Notes: generated by a model not told the origin, from the sequence alone. 64,000 nucleotides of DNA from CAZHJK01 sp964533275 (GCA_964533275.1 CAZHJK010000009.1:22412-86411), one strand, 5' to 3'. Numbered from the stretch's first letter, positions 43,790-53,610 are shown. A program made the numbers and translations.

Positions 43790-44097
43790 CTCTACCTATA
43801 ATCCCAGCTATTAGATAGATAAACACTAAATATTTTGAACCTAATTTATTCTCTACCTCCCTACCGAAAAAAAGAAAGCTAGCATGTTACCAATGAGATG
43901 AAAACCAACCTGATGGGCAACATAGGGGTCACTAAAGTCCAGGGTTGCTGAGTTACATATGCAATCTTTGAGTATAATAATATCTTGTCAACTAGGCTAG
44001 GAATAAACTTTAATATCATAAATACTACAATATTAATGCCTATTAATATAAAGCACATTGGATTTTTATCTAACAAATTTGTTGAAATTCTCTTCAC
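43790..44097 (-). pseudogene. Rhomboid-family protease, frameshifted and truncated
   Basis: The first frame from 44097 encodes FILIGINIVVFMILKF and TQQPWTLVTPM, the TM1 and loop of bacterial rhomboids. After ATGTT a missing base shifts the frame, and the next frame gives AHQVGFHLIGNMLAFFFF (expected HxxxxHLxxNMxxL). A second missing base in a T run shifts again into GREVENKLGSKYLVFIYLIAG. The catalytic GxSG and His parts are absent. So it is a remnant cut off next to the membrane-protein gene. Confidence 0.75.
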
Positions 44098-44197
44098 ATT
44101 CCTCCCCTTTTAATTAATTATCTGCTACCTGTAAATCTAGAAAACATTACTACATTTTACAAAAAACTCCTAAACCTTTTTTTCATTTTAGGTAGAG

Positions 44198-47100
44198 CTA
44201 TGCCCCCATAATTCTATTTGCATTTTCATTAATACTATCAATGATCTTTACTATTTTCATAGCTTTATCGGTTGTGAAAATATCAATAATACTTCCAATA
44301 GATCTAAATGGATCTTCCTGAAGCACTCTCTTATCCATAATTCCATTCTTAACAACATAGTCTACAATGCTTTTAACAAACCTTATCTGCTTGGTATCTA
44401 AATTTTGATCACTTAAAAATTCTGAAAAAGCATCATTGACAGCCATTTGATCTAATCCAACCACTTGCCTTACTAATACAGTTAGGGGGGTCTCTCCAAA
44501 CTCCTTAGTATAGTCTTCCTTTGTGCCTACTTCATTCCACAGGATTTTTTCTAGCGATTTAATATCCTGCTGGGTTAAGGGTTTATTATTTTTCAACTTA
44601 TGTATGGCAATATGGTCCTGGTGTTCTCTTAGATACTCATTTACTTTATTACGATAGTTTTCTAGATTATTAATAGAATACTCCCCTGGGTTTTCTTGCC
44701 ATTCTAATATTTCATCCTCAATATCAGTATAATAAATCTTTCTTTTTTCCCTTTCGATAAATTTAATTAATTCCCTTAAGGCTTCCCTGACCATTTCATA
44801 ATCAAGTATGGTTGCAGCTTCCCAGAATGCATCGGTTTTTATCCTTTCAATGAACTCTCTTTTTTCCAACACTTGGGGAATGGTTCCTATACTGGATAAA
44901 ACCTGTGCAGTCTTAACCACATTGTCCTTTGCTTTATTAGCATTACTTCCGACCAATTCTGCTAGTTCAATGGTAAGCATTAAATAGTCAAATCTCTTTG
45001 CTAATTCATCATCCTCACTTGGAATGATTAAAGGGGTGATATTATCCTTAATCTCCCTTATAGCAATATCCCCAATGTTTTGCCATGCCTTTTCCAATCT
45101 ATATTTATCTACAAATCTTAGATGCTGCTTTATAACAAAGTGGTCTCTATTTAATCTTTTTATTTCTCCTACTACTTCGGATATCAATTGATTTCTATAG
45201 GCAATATACTTTCCTTCTTGATAGTCCATATGCTGTAATTCTTTGATTAAATCCACTTTGGTATTAAATATCTTTTCTGTTATGCTTTTAGTCCCTTTGA
45301 CTTCCTTCCCATTGGGTTTTGCCCTAAAGAATTCAAAGTTTCCGCAGAAATCAAAGATCAAAAAGTTCTGCTTATCTTTTCCTGGTCCAAATAGGTCCTC
45401 ACAAAGCCTTGTTCCCCTCCCGATCATCTGCCAGAACTTTGCCTTGGACATCACCTTTTTAAAGAATACCAGGTTTACAATCTCAGGGATATCTATCCCA
45501 GTATCTAGCATATCTACCGATACGGCGATCTGTGGCATTTTATCCTTGGTAGAAAAATCATCCAGTAAACTTTGAGCATAATTAATATAGTTATCAATCA
45601 CAGAAGCGAATTTCCCATGGTGCTCTGGGTATAAAATATCAAAGCGCTCAACTATTTTTACAGCATGTTTATGGTTTTTAGCAAAAATTATAGTCTTTCC
45701 TAACTTATCTCCACCTTCAACTTTTATCCCTTTCTCCATTACAATGTTTAGCACTTTATCAATGGTATCATCGTTAAAGAGCCAAGAATTTATTTTGTCA
45801 CTGGAGATAAAGTCAGGCATTTCATCATCGTCAAAGGTTTCTTCGTACTTCTCTTTATCCTCTTCACTTAATTCATCGTATATTATCCCATCCTCTAAAA
45901 ACTTCATCTTTGTTTCTACGGTATTATAGGGGACTAAATACTTATCATCCACCGCATCCCCGAGTTCATAGGCATAGGTGGGAACCCCATTTTCTAAATC
46001 AAAGATATGATAAGTATTTTTATCAATATCATCCTTTGGTGTTGCAGTAAGTCCCAGTAATAGGGCATCAAAATGATCAAAGATAGCCTTATATTTTCTA
46101 TAAATACTACGATGGGATTCATCCACGATGATTAAATCAAAATGACCAATGGTAAAGAGTTTCTTTCCTTCTCCAGATTTGGTTTCATCGATGGCATTCA
46201 TCATAGTGGGGTAGGTGGAAAATACAATTCGGCTATTGGGGTTATCCCCTCCAAGTAGATTACACAAAGACATATTTTCAAGAAGTTGGTTAAAACTATT
46301 TTTAGCCTGTCGTACCAGTGCGGTTCGATCTGCTAAAAACAACGCATTCTTCACCCAGCCATGACGAGCTAATACATCTACGATGGATATGGCGGTTCTT
46401 GTTTTTCCACTGCCTGTGGCCATAACCAGTAGTGCCTTTCTCTTTCCATCCTCATAGGTTTCACAAACTGCTTTTATGGCTTCCTTTTGATAATATCGAT
46501 TGGTAATATCATTGCTGATATCTATATTCTGTAAGGATGTTTTATTCCTTCTGCGATCAATCATTAGCTGTAATTCATCTTTGGAATAGATGCCTGAAAC
46601 TCTTCGAGGTGGATAGGTTCTATCCTCCCAAAGATAGGTATCAAAGCCATTGGTATAAAAAATGATAGGGCGTTGGTGGAAGCTATTCTCTAAACAATCG
46701 GCGTATAATTTAGCCTGCTGTTTCCCCTTATTTGGATCAATGCTAGTTCTCTTAGCTTCAATGACTGCTAAGGGCTTTCCATTATTGCCAAAGAGCACAT
46801 AATCTACATACCCAGTACCACTGCCATAGGGCATGCCCTGTACTTCGTACTCCTCAATACAATCATCCCCAAAGAGCCAGCCTGACTCTTTGATATATAG
46901 GTCAATATATCTCTTTCTGGTTTCAAATTCACTAATGGTATCTACTTCAAAATCATCTTCCCTGGATTTATCTTCCCTTAGCTTTCTAAGCTCTTCCCTC
47001 AACTTATCATTTTCCGACACCATGTCCTTAAGCTTTTCATCCTTTGAGCCGAGCTCATTAAAAAGGTTTTCTAGTTCTTCCCTTTTCACCTTCTTTTCTG

Positions 47101-47530
47101 TCCCTGTCTCTAAGATGCTTTCATCAAAGGATGAATCCTGATAATCCTCTGAATAACAATAAGCGACCCAGGATACAAATTGGTGGAGGTTGTGAAGGGA
47201 TAGAACTGCATCCTCCCTTTTGATGCTACTATTAGTGTGAGCTGCAATATTTCCAAGTCGGATAATATACTTTATGAGGGGAAATAAATCAGGGTCAATG
47301 ATGTCAGTAAAGGTAGGACTATGGATTAGGCTGGATAAATTATCTTGATAGGGGATCTTCAAGTAATTATCAAAGCGATATACCCACTTTACTGCTAATT
47401 CTAGGGCACGCCTAGTAAGTATAGCCGTTGTAGCAGGGCTTACGGCTATACTTTTCTCCGCTTCTATACATGCACCACTCAAAGTATTTAATTTTTCATC
47501 CTTTTTTAAAAATGAAAAGTTCGAAACCAT
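44198..47530 (-). CDS. hsdR: Type I restriction enzyme R subunit
   Basis: 1,110 aa. Residues about 15-125 resemble DUF4145. The PD-(D/E)xK nuclease has DYVLFGNNGKPLAVIEAKR (E258, K260). The SF2 motor has Walker A MATGSGKTRTAI (K376), DESHRS as the DEAH-type motif, GLTATP, and motif VI QMIGRGTRLCEDL. The C-terminus (about 880-1110) is the EcoEI_R-like coupling domain. It cuts unmodified DNA after ATP-driven translocation. AGGAGG precedes ATG 47530. It is third in the hsdM-hsdS-hsdR order. Confidence 0.93.
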   Translation of the reverse strand: MVSNFSFLKKDEKLNTLSGACIEAEKSIAVSPATTAILTRRALELAVKWVYRFDNYLKIPYQDNLSSLIHSPTFTDIIDPDLFPLIKYIIRLGNIAAHTNSSIKREDAVLSLHNLHQFVSWVAYCYSEDYQDSSFDESILETGTEKKVKREELENLFNELGSKDEKLKDMVSENDKLREELRKLREDKSREDDFEVDTISEFETRKRYIDLYIKESGWLFGDDCIEEYEVQGMPYGSGTGYVDYVLFGNNGKPLAVIEAKRTSIDPNKGKQQAKLYADCLENSFHQRPIIFYTNGFDTYLWEDRTYPPRRVSGIYSKDELQLMIDRRRNKTSLQNIDISNDITNRYYQKEAIKAVCETYEDGKRKALLVMATGSGKTRTAISIVDVLARHGWVKNALFLADRTALVRQAKNSFNQLLENMSLCNLLGGDNPNSRIVFSTYPTMMNAIDETKSGEGKKLFTIGHFDLIIVDESHRSIYRKYKAIFDHFDALLLGLTATPKDDIDKNTYHIFDLENGVPTYAYELGDAVDDKYLVPYNTVETKMKFLEDGIIYDELSEEDKEKYEETFDDDEMPDFISSDKINSWLFNDDTIDKVLNIVMEKGIKVEGGDKLGKTIIFAKNHKHAVKIVERFDILYPEHHGKFASVIDNYINYAQSLLDDFSTKDKMPQIAVSVDMLDTGIDIPEIVNLVFFKKVMSKAKFWQMIGRGTRLCEDLFGPGKDKQNFLIFDFCGNFEFFRAKPNGKEVKGTKSITEKIFNTKVDLIKELQHMDYQEGKYIAYRNQLISEVVGEIKRLNRDHFVIKQHLRFVDKYRLEKAWQNIGDIAIREIKDNITPLIIPSEDDELAKRFDYLMLTIELAELVGSNANKAKDNVVKTAQVLSSIGTIPQVLEKREFIERIKTDAFWEAATILDYEMVREALRELIKFIEREKRKIYYTDIEDEILEWQENPGEYSINNLENYRNKVNEYLREHQDHIAIHKLKNNKPLTQQDIKSLEKILWNEVGTKEDYTKEFGETPLTVLVRQVVGLDQMAVNDAFSEFLSDQNLDTKQIRFVKSIVDYVVKNGIMDKRVLQEDPFRSIGSIIDIFTTDKAMKIVKIIDSINENANRIMGA

Positions 47531-47588
47531 AGGACTTCCTCCTAGATTTACTTATAACCAAATAGCTATTTACTTATATATTCTATCT

Positions 47589-48740
47589 TTAAAACAAATC
47601 TCCTTTAAATGCCCTATGCATAAGGCTATTAAAGTTGTTTTCCATTTCGGTTAGGCTTTTTTGAAGTAGTTCCTTCTGTTGCTCTGTTTTTTCTACTATT
47701 GATGCGAATTTGTTTTGGAGGTCTATTGGTGGAATCAGAATATCAAACTCCTTGATTTGACTGTAGTTTAGTGCTTGTCTTGTAGCACCTGCATTTTGTT
47801 TATTAATTAAATTTTGAAAATATGGTGTTGCAATAGTGAAGCTTAGATAATATGGGTTAATCTTTTGATTTAATCTAATAATACATACATGCTGATTGAC
47901 ATTAGCTACTTTTTCTTTATTCTTATATACCGCTATCCTTCCAATAGATGCTCCAGTAATATTAAGCAAAACATCATTATAATAAACATGACTTCTTCTC
48001 ATTTTATTGTGAGTCTCATCTGATATATAAGCAATATTATCAAAGTCAATTTTATTCATAAGAATATTTTGACTTCTTATTAATGGTATTCCTTCGCTGA
48101 GATATGACTTACTTCCTCCTTTAGGTGTAGAACCACTTGAAACTAACAATGTATTTTCTCCTAACTTTTCAGATGTCCATTGTTTTGTATTTCGTGCTAT
48201 ATATCCAAACATATCTAAAAATACACTTTGTATAAACTCTTCTAGTTTTTCAATTTGTTCTTTTCTTTTATTAATTAGTTCTTGGGCTTTGTCTAAAACA
48301 TCTACTATTTTCTCTTGAGTTTCAAGTAACGGTAATGGAATTATTAAATTCAATAAAACTTGTTTTTGAATGTGTGGTATTGTAGCCCCAGTACAATTGT
48401 CCCTTAAATACTTAAACTTTGATTGAAGAAATTTACCTATATAAGATATATTTATATTATCATTATTTTTAGGATGTAATATTGCCAGAGTACTACCGAT
48501 TGCCCCATTTAATCCATAGCTTACTGTTCCAGCGTTTGCTCCATCCCAAGCAATTATAATATCATTTCCATTAGCTATGACATTTTTTTCTTCTGGATTA
48601 CAAAATTTAATATTGTCATCTGTTCTTAAATCTTCTATTTGAATGTATCTTATGGAATCTTTATTTTGTTCAGTTGGTATAACTTTTTTTCCTTTTTTTA
48701 TAGAGAAAATATCTCCTAGTTCTATATGTTTAAATTTCAT
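47589..48740 (-). CDS. hsdS: Type I restriction specificity subunit
   Basis: 383 aa with two target-recognition domains (about 1-140 and 195-345) and conserved helical spacers IPLPLLETQEKIVDVLDKAQELINKRKEQIEKLEEF and IPPIDLQNKFASIVEKTEQQKELLQ. Each TRD has the usual GSTPKGG or TGASIGR pattern. It determines the bipartite DNA target of the complex. It follows hsdM by 7 bp. No inverted partial hsdS is nearby, so no phase-variable shuffling is evident. Confidence 0.93.
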   Translation of the reverse strand: MKFKHIELGDIFSIKKGKKVIPTEQNKDSIRYIQIEDLRTDDNIKFCNPEEKNVIANGNDIIIAWDGANAGTVSYGLNGAIGSTLAILHPKNNDNINISYIGKFLQSKFKYLRDNCTGATIPHIQKQVLLNLIIPLPLLETQEKIVDVLDKAQELINKRKEQIEKLEEFIQSVFLDMFGYIARNTKQWTSEKLGENTLLVSSGSTPKGGSKSYLSEGIPLIRSQNILMNKIDFDNIAYISDETHNKMRRSHVYYNDVLLNITGASIGRIAVYKNKEKVANVNQHVCIIRLNQKINPYYLSFTIATPYFQNLINKQNAGATRQALNYSQIKEFDILIPPIDLQNKFASIVEKTEQQKELLQKSLTEMENNFNSLMHRAFKGDLF

Positions 48741-48747
48741 TTAATCC

Positions 48748-50205
48748 CTACCCTTTTATTATTTCTTCTAACTCTTCTATTCCCTTTACAATTTCAATTT
48801 CCATTTCTTTGATTTTACCTATGATTAGCTTAGGATTTTCATATTCAACTTCTTCATACTCTATTTCCTTATATCGATTTATACTTAAATCATATTCATT
48901 CTTGGCTATTTCTTCTTTATCTACAAAGAAGGATTTCTCTGTCTTCTTTCTATCTGTCTCTTGATCTAGATTATTGAATCGATTGATAATATCAGGAATA
49001 TCGTTATCCTTTATAGGGCTTCTTTTATCATCTAAAGAATATCCATCTGCCTTCATATCATAGAACCAGACTTTATCCGTTCCGCCTGCTCCTGTCTTAG
49101 TAAAGATAATTATAGCTGTAGAAACTCCTGCATAGGGCTTGAATACACCGCTAGGCATGGAGATTATAGCTTCTAGCTTATGATTTTCAATGATTTCTTT
49201 TCTTATTTCTTTATGGGCTTTACTGCTTCCAAATAACACACCATCAGGCACTATGGATGCACATCTCCCTCCAATCTTAAGGATCCTTAGGAATAAGGTT
49301 AAGAATAATATCTCAGTCTTTTTGGTCTTGGTAATTTTCAATAATTCATCTGCTACCGCTTCATAATCCAATGACCCTTTAAAGGGAGGATTTGCTAATA
49401 CTAGAGAATATTTATTAATATCAATATTTTGCTGAGATAATGAATCTCTATAATCGATGTTAGGATTTTCTACTCCATGAAGCATCATGTTCATAGCACC
49501 GATTCTAAGCATAGTTCTATCCATGTCATTACCAAAGAACATGGAGTTATTAAAATGCTCCTTTAACTTTCTATCAAAGAATAATTCTTGATGATGTTCC
49601 CTTAAATATTCCCCTGCAGCTACTAAGAATCCTGCCGATCCCGCTGCTGGATCAATCATTATATCCTCTGGTGTTGGCTTCATCATCTCCACCATCATTT
49701 TGATAATGTGTCTTGGAGTTCTAAACTGACCATTGGTACCTGAGGTAGCTATTTTAGATAATAGGTACTCATATAGGTCACCTTTTTCGTCTCGGTCATC
49801 CATAGGTATTTGATCGATATTTGTAACGATTTTCTCTAACATCTGAGGAGTAGGTATTATAAAAATTGCATCGGACATATATCGTGAATAGGCGGAGTCT
49901 TTATTGCCATGCAAATCCTTAATGAAAGGAAATACTTCCTGAGCTACCACTTCATACATTTTCTGTGCCTCTAGATTCTTGAATTTATTCCATCTTAAGT
50001 ACTGTTTATCTTCAGGAAATAATCTCTTGTGGTCTACCCCTAATAAGACTGCTTCCTTTTCCTTTTTCTCCTCTTGTTCATCTAGGTTTCTAATAAATAT
50101 TAAATATGTAACTTGTTCAATCACTGAAAGTGGATTGGTTACTCCTCCAGTCCAAAATATCTCCCATAATCTATCTACTTTGTTTTTTATCTCTCCTGTA
50201 ATCAT
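48748..50205 (-). CDS. hsdM: Type I restriction-modification methyltransferase subunit
   Basis: 485 aa N6-adenine methyltransferase. The SAM motif MIDPAAGSAGFLVAAGEYL and catalytic NPPF (272-275) are present, together with GDLYEYLLSKIATSGTNGQFRTPRHIIKMMVEM typical of HsdM. It modifies host DNA and, with HsdS, protects it from HsdR. AAGGAGG precedes ATG 50205. First gene of the RM operon, 110 bp after the TIGR04141-like gene. Confidence 0.95.
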   Translation of the reverse strand: MITGEIKNKVDRLWEIFWTGGVTNPLSVIEQVTYLIFIRNLDEQEEKKEKEAVLLGVDHKRLFPEDKQYLRWNKFKNLEAQKMYEVVAQEVFPFIKDLHGNKDSAYSRYMSDAIFIIPTPQMLEKIVTNIDQIPMDDRDEKGDLYEYLLSKIATSGTNGQFRTPRHIIKMMVEMMKPTPEDIMIDPAAGSAGFLVAAGEYLREHHQELFFDRKLKEHFNNSMFFGNDMDRTMLRIGAMNMMLHGVENPNIDYRDSLSQQNIDINKYSLVLANPPFKGSLDYEAVADELLKITKTKKTEILFLTLFLRILKIGGRCASIVPDGVLFGSSKAHKEIRKEIIENHKLEAIISMPSGVFKPYAGVSTAIIIFTKTGAGGTDKVWFYDMKADGYSLDDKRSPIKDNDIPDIINRFNNLDQETDRKKTEKSFFVDKEEIAKNEYDLSINRYKEIEYEEVEYENPKLIIGKIKEMEIEIVKGIEELEEIIKG

Positions 50206-50315
50206 AGGTGCCTCCTTAAGTCGATATATAACTATTTTAACGGTTTAAGGTGTATAATTCAATAAATGTTGAAAGGGTATTCTCACACTAATTTCGTTCT
50301 TCTGGGCATAGATTA

Positions 50316-51878
50316 TTATACATCGCGATATATTTTATATTTAGTAACATTAAATTGCATTGTTTTAAGTAACTTTACAGTGTGCATCAGGTTTAATTTA
50401 GAAAAAAACGGTAATCTTTCATGTAATGAGCGATTGCTAGAATCAATAATAGCAAATACAATTTCAATGCTACTTGGATCAACGCTAGTTTCATTTATAA
50501 GCTCTACAAACTCAGGATTAATTTGCATTATAATGTCACGCGCTCGCCTTCTAAAGTCAATATCCTGAAGCATACTAACTGCGGAAATTCTTCCTTGTGC
50601 AAAAAGATGACTTAGTGTCGATGAACTTTTCCATGGCTTTACATGAATAAATTGTCCCCTATCTGAAAGCAAATCACAAACTTCTATAGAACTTCCATCT
50701 AATTGTACCGTTTTTCTATCTAAGGTTATAATATTATCACACTCTTCGCTCACTCTATTATTATAAGTTTCCTCATATTCTTCGTTTCTACAATTTGGTA
50801 AAACTAGATCAGTATCATCAATTGTTTGAACATAATATTTAACTGAATCAGCAAAATTACGGTCAACTTTAAACCAAGCCCCTATAGTTAGAATATAATA
50901 TTCGTTGTTATACTCAGCTTCAAAGACTACACAATCATATAGCTTCCATTTATGTACTATTGTTTCTCCATCATTGTTTATTACAAAAACTTGGTTTCTC
51001 TTAAGGGCTTCCAAATCAAGTTGTCTTTCGTTCAAATACTCAAAATATTTTTCTATAAGTAGGTCAGATTCTACATTCCCACATGGAGTAAAAGAAAATC
51101 CACCTATATTCATCCAATCTATTACTTCTGGAGGAGCCAAGTGGAAAGTATTATCATCACATCTATTAATTGCTTGTATTAGTTGATTATTTAATTCTAA
51201 TAATAAAGTTGGATCGTTTACCATTTGGAGATTATCAAACCACTCAAAGTTTTCTCTATAATCTCTGCTTATATATTTATCGAACAAATTGTCACATAAC
51301 ACACCGAAGTCTGAAAAATTTAATTCATAGAAAAACTGAACTGAGTCTCTTCCTGTTATTACATTGCCATACTTCTCATTTACAGGTTTCCCTGTAACAG
51401 TTTTTAATAAGTCTCTTACTATATCAATACCAAACGCTGCCATAGTTGCACTTCTACTTGTTTGAGTCCTTTCATGTATTGTTAGCTCATCAAATGTAGT
51501 AGTATCTACGCTACGCAATCTACTTGGGTCAACACTATTAAGGACAACCTTAATTCCAAAATCTTTAACTATAGCCTCATTGTCTAACATAAACCTTCCG
51601 AATCCAAATGGGAATGCAAATATTCTATTTTGTCTTTTTATCAACAATAATGCTCGTGTAGATCGATTTAATAAATCTGGAATTTCTTCTGTCACACCCT
51701 CTCTTAGAATCTCTATCCAATCTGGACAATTAGAAGAATTTATACCAGTAAAAACTTTTCCCTCTAGTTGGTAATGTTCGCAGATTATGAATTCATCTTG
51801 TACTAATTCACTTCTTACTACATTATCAAGATCCCGATAATTTTCTTTCATTAGAAATGCTGTCAACTTTAATTTCAT
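50316..51878 (-). CDS. TIGR04141/DUF6119-like defence-island protein
   Basis: 520 aa. The N-terminal LTAFLMKE start, RALLLIKRQNRIFAFPFGFGRFML, FGIKVVLNSVDPSRLRSVDTTTFDE and VTGKPVNEKYGNVITGRDSVQF follow the pattern of the sporadically distributed TIGR04141 family. The C-terminus ends with a helical region HVKPWKSSSTLSHLFAQGRISA. The function of the family is not established; it recurs beside restriction and other defence genes. It is upstream of hsdM in the same direction and may share its transcript. GGAGG precedes ATG 51878. Confidence 0.8.
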   Translation of the reverse strand: MKLKLTAFLMKENYRDLDNVVRSELVQDEFIICEHYQLEGKVFTGINSSNCPDWIEILREGVTEEIPDLLNRSTRALLLIKRQNRIFAFPFGFGRFMLDNEAIVKDFGIKVVLNSVDPSRLRSVDTTTFDELTIHERTQTSRSATMAAFGIDIVRDLLKTVTGKPVNEKYGNVITGRDSVQFFYELNFSDFGVLCDNLFDKYISRDYRENFEWFDNLQMVNDPTLLLELNNQLIQAINRCDDNTFHLAPPEVIDWMNIGGFSFTPCGNVESDLLIEKYFEYLNERQLDLEALKRNQVFVINNDGETIVHKWKLYDCVVFEAEYNNEYYILTIGAWFKVDRNFADSVKYYVQTIDDTDLVLPNCRNEEYEETYNNRVSEECDNIITLDRKTVQLDGSSIEVCDLLSDRGQFIHVKPWKSSSTLSHLFAQGRISAVSMLQDIDFRRRARDIIMQINPEFVELINETSVDPSSIEIVFAIIDSSNRSLHERLPFFSKLNLMHTVKLLKTMQFNVTKYKIYRDV

Positions 51879-52138
51879 TCAATTTATTCCTCCTTTCATT
51901 TAATATATGGAAATACTTATTATTTTTACTTATTCCACATTCTTACAAATTCCCCTTTAAAAAATTGTAATTCTACATAATATGTAAAGAAGAATTTTTA
52001 GAATCTATATGAGGTGGATTGTTATTCCCATAGCCTATTGTTAAAACGTATCATTCCATGTGAAATTTTTAGATAACTTTTTAATATTTCCGTACATATA
52101 TCACTTCTTTGAACATAAACATGTCTTAGGTGATAGAT

Positions 52139-52243
52139 ATGAAAAAGGTTACTTACTCTTTTTCAAAAGATGAGTACGCAAAATCATTAGATGAATTGTT
52201 AGCAGTATTATTACGGATTATTGCACGGCAAAAGGATGCCTAG
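52139..52243 (+). CDS. Small conserved ORF, copy 1 (34 aa)
   Basis: MKKVTYSFSKDEYAKSLDEL begins a 34-residue protein ending RIIARQKDA. An AGGTGATAG site precedes ATG 52139. A second copy at 57412 differs at seven residues or fewer and shares the same upstream 35-40 bp, so both the peptide and leader are conserved. The sequence is amphipathic-helix-like (LDELLAVLLRIIAR). It is the only rightward gene in its surroundings. The TAG stop is exactly at the centre of a perfect palindrome. Family unknown. Confidence 0.6.
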   Translation: MKKVTYSFSKDEYAKSLDELLAVLLRIIARQKDA

Positions 52244-52253
52244 GCATCCTTTT
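52230..52253 (+). terminator. Palindrome containing the small-ORF stop codon
   Basis: A perfect 24-bp palindrome (half AAAAGGATGCCT) spans the end of the 34-aa ORF, with TAG at its centre, flanked by GCAC and GTGC that extend the pairing. It ends in TTTT and could act as a terminator read during translation. Copy 2 keeps the inner 16 bp. Confidence 0.6.
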
Positions 52254-52347
52254 GTGCACTATAAATTGAATTTTTATGAAATATGATATTATGTATTAAG
52301 GTAAATGGACTAACAAATATGATAAATATTGCAACATATTATTGCGC

Positions 52348-52575
52348 TCATTTATATTTAGTTATTAATCTTTCAATATCCTCTTTATTCTCTATCCACT
52401 CTTCTGAATAGCCACATTGTTCACAAACAAACCTAGTAACTTTAACTGCATTTATAGCCGACCATCCAAGTGTAATAATATTACCTGCTCCATATCCAGT
52501 ATGTTTTCCTGGAATTTTCAATAAGTTATTCGAATTACATTTTGAACATAATCTGGTATTTTTCACAAACATCAC
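52348..52575 (-). CDS. Small zinc-ribbon protein
   Basis: About 72-75 aa with two zinc knuckles, LCSKCNSNN and FVCEQCGYSEEW, separated by a Gly-rich hydrophobic loop (GKHTGYGAGNIITLGWSAI). Such small zinc ribbons are frequent and of unknown role. The start is unclear: GTG 52575, ATG 52572 or GTG 52566; the last has the best spacing from GGGAG. Confidence 0.75.
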   Translation of the reverse strand: MMFVKNTRLCSKCNSNNLLKIPGKHTGYGAGNIITLGWSAINAVKVTRFVCEQCGYSEEWIENKEDIERLITKYK

Positions 52576-52602
52576 TCCCTATTTTTTAGATTTTCCCCTT
52601 CT

Positions 52603-52640
52603 TACAGTGCTACACCGGGGACGATCCTCACTGTCGCATA
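52603..52640. repeat. Solitary RAYT/REP-like repeat
   Basis: GCTACACCGGGGACGATCC followed by TCACTGTCGC. It is a GC-rich island resembling the GGGGACGG...TGTCAC units associated with RAYT transposases in Firmicutes, and partly like the ends of the RAYT element at 1.1-2.0 kb. No transposase is adjacent. Confidence 0.45.
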
Positions 52641-52714
52641 AATCTACCTTTGCGTCTTATTATATAAATAATGCTTAGTGCTACTATTATTAATATTCAA
52701 ATAAGTGTTATTTA

Positions 52715-53164
52715 CTATTTATTGATTATCGGCAATTCACTTTCACTTACACTTTTTTTATCATAGTTCAAATTATTCCATAAAGACTCCAAAGAATTTT
52801 TAGATACCTTATAATTAATACCGTTAGAGTTTCTCAATACATCATCCCAATAGGCAATCACAAACTCTTTTCCATCTTCCATATTAAAGCGAAAACTTAA
52901 GACTTCGCATCCTACTGTTTCATCTCCATCTATAGCATCTCGCTTTATTCTAATTTCGGAAAAAGCAGTTATTATTTGCTCAATATCTTTGCTTTCTGTT
53001 ACAGTCATACCTTTTGCTTCCATTGGGACAATAAACTTGAATATCTCAATGTTCTGTACATCCGTTACTTCAAAATCAAGTATCATTGTTACTTTAGAAC
53101 GATTACATCCAGTAAACGCCAATAATAGAGTTAAACACAATAGGGCAAATATTATTTTTTTCAT
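52715..53164 (-). CDS. Lipoprotein of unknown function
   Basis: 149 aa. The signal peptide ends in the lipobox FTGC (Cys 20). The mature part is a small alpha/beta domain (VTMILDFEVTDVQNIEIFKF... FVIAYWDDVLRNSNG). A partial, internally deleted copy lies at 60.33-60.45 kb next to a GNAT gene, and a GNAT remnant also lies upstream of this gene, so the pair was duplicated as a unit. GGGGAG precedes ATG 53164. Confidence 0.75.
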   Translation of the reverse strand: MKKIIFALLCLTLLLAFTGCNRSKVTMILDFEVTDVQNIEIFKFIVPMEAKGMTVTESKDIEQIITAFSEIRIKRDAIDGDETVGCEVLSFRFNMEDGKEFVIAYWDDVLRNSNGINYKVSKNSLESLWNNLNYDKKSVSESELPIINK

Positions 53165-53314
53165 ATCAAATTTACTCCCCTTATATTATTGAATTATAAA
53201 AATTTCATTCACCTACTGTTGTGACTAATTTCTCCAGATATAATTCTTTATCCTATACATTCTGAATCATAACCATTTTCCTCTTGGAAGGCTGCTTTCA
53301 TAAAATTAGTGTTT

Positions 53315-53482
53315 CTATGTTTTGCCCTTATTTGCCACTTCAAATATTGAGCCTTCTCGCTGGTATCCCTGTTTCTTATAGTACTCATCCACACAGACAT
53401 AACATAAACAATCTGATTTGGATAATCACTATAAATAAACTCCATTGATTTTTTCCCAATATTTTTTCCTCTGTGTAACTCA
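53315..53482 (-). pseudogene. GNAT acetyltransferase fragment
   Basis: Frames encode RGKNIGKKSMEFIYSDYPNQIVYVMS and, after one lost base, VDEYYKKQGYQREGSIFEVANKGKT. This is the C-terminal half of the GNAT at 60437-60838 (RGKNIGRKLMEYLYTDYPNQ...). The N-terminal half is missing and a frameshift is present, so it is inactive. Confidence 0.85.
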
Positions 53483-53610
53483 CTAAGAATGAATTAATTG
53501 AACATTTTCTTAAATTAATTGATTGCCAAAGTAACACTTAAACACTACCTAAATAATATAGTATTACAGACTAATTATGCGTTACATGCTGTGACCAAGG
53601 AGGAAACATC

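Noticed and set aside
47589..48740. Phase-variable hsdS shuffling
   Set aside because: Only one hsdS gene, no inverted partial copy and no recombinase next to it.
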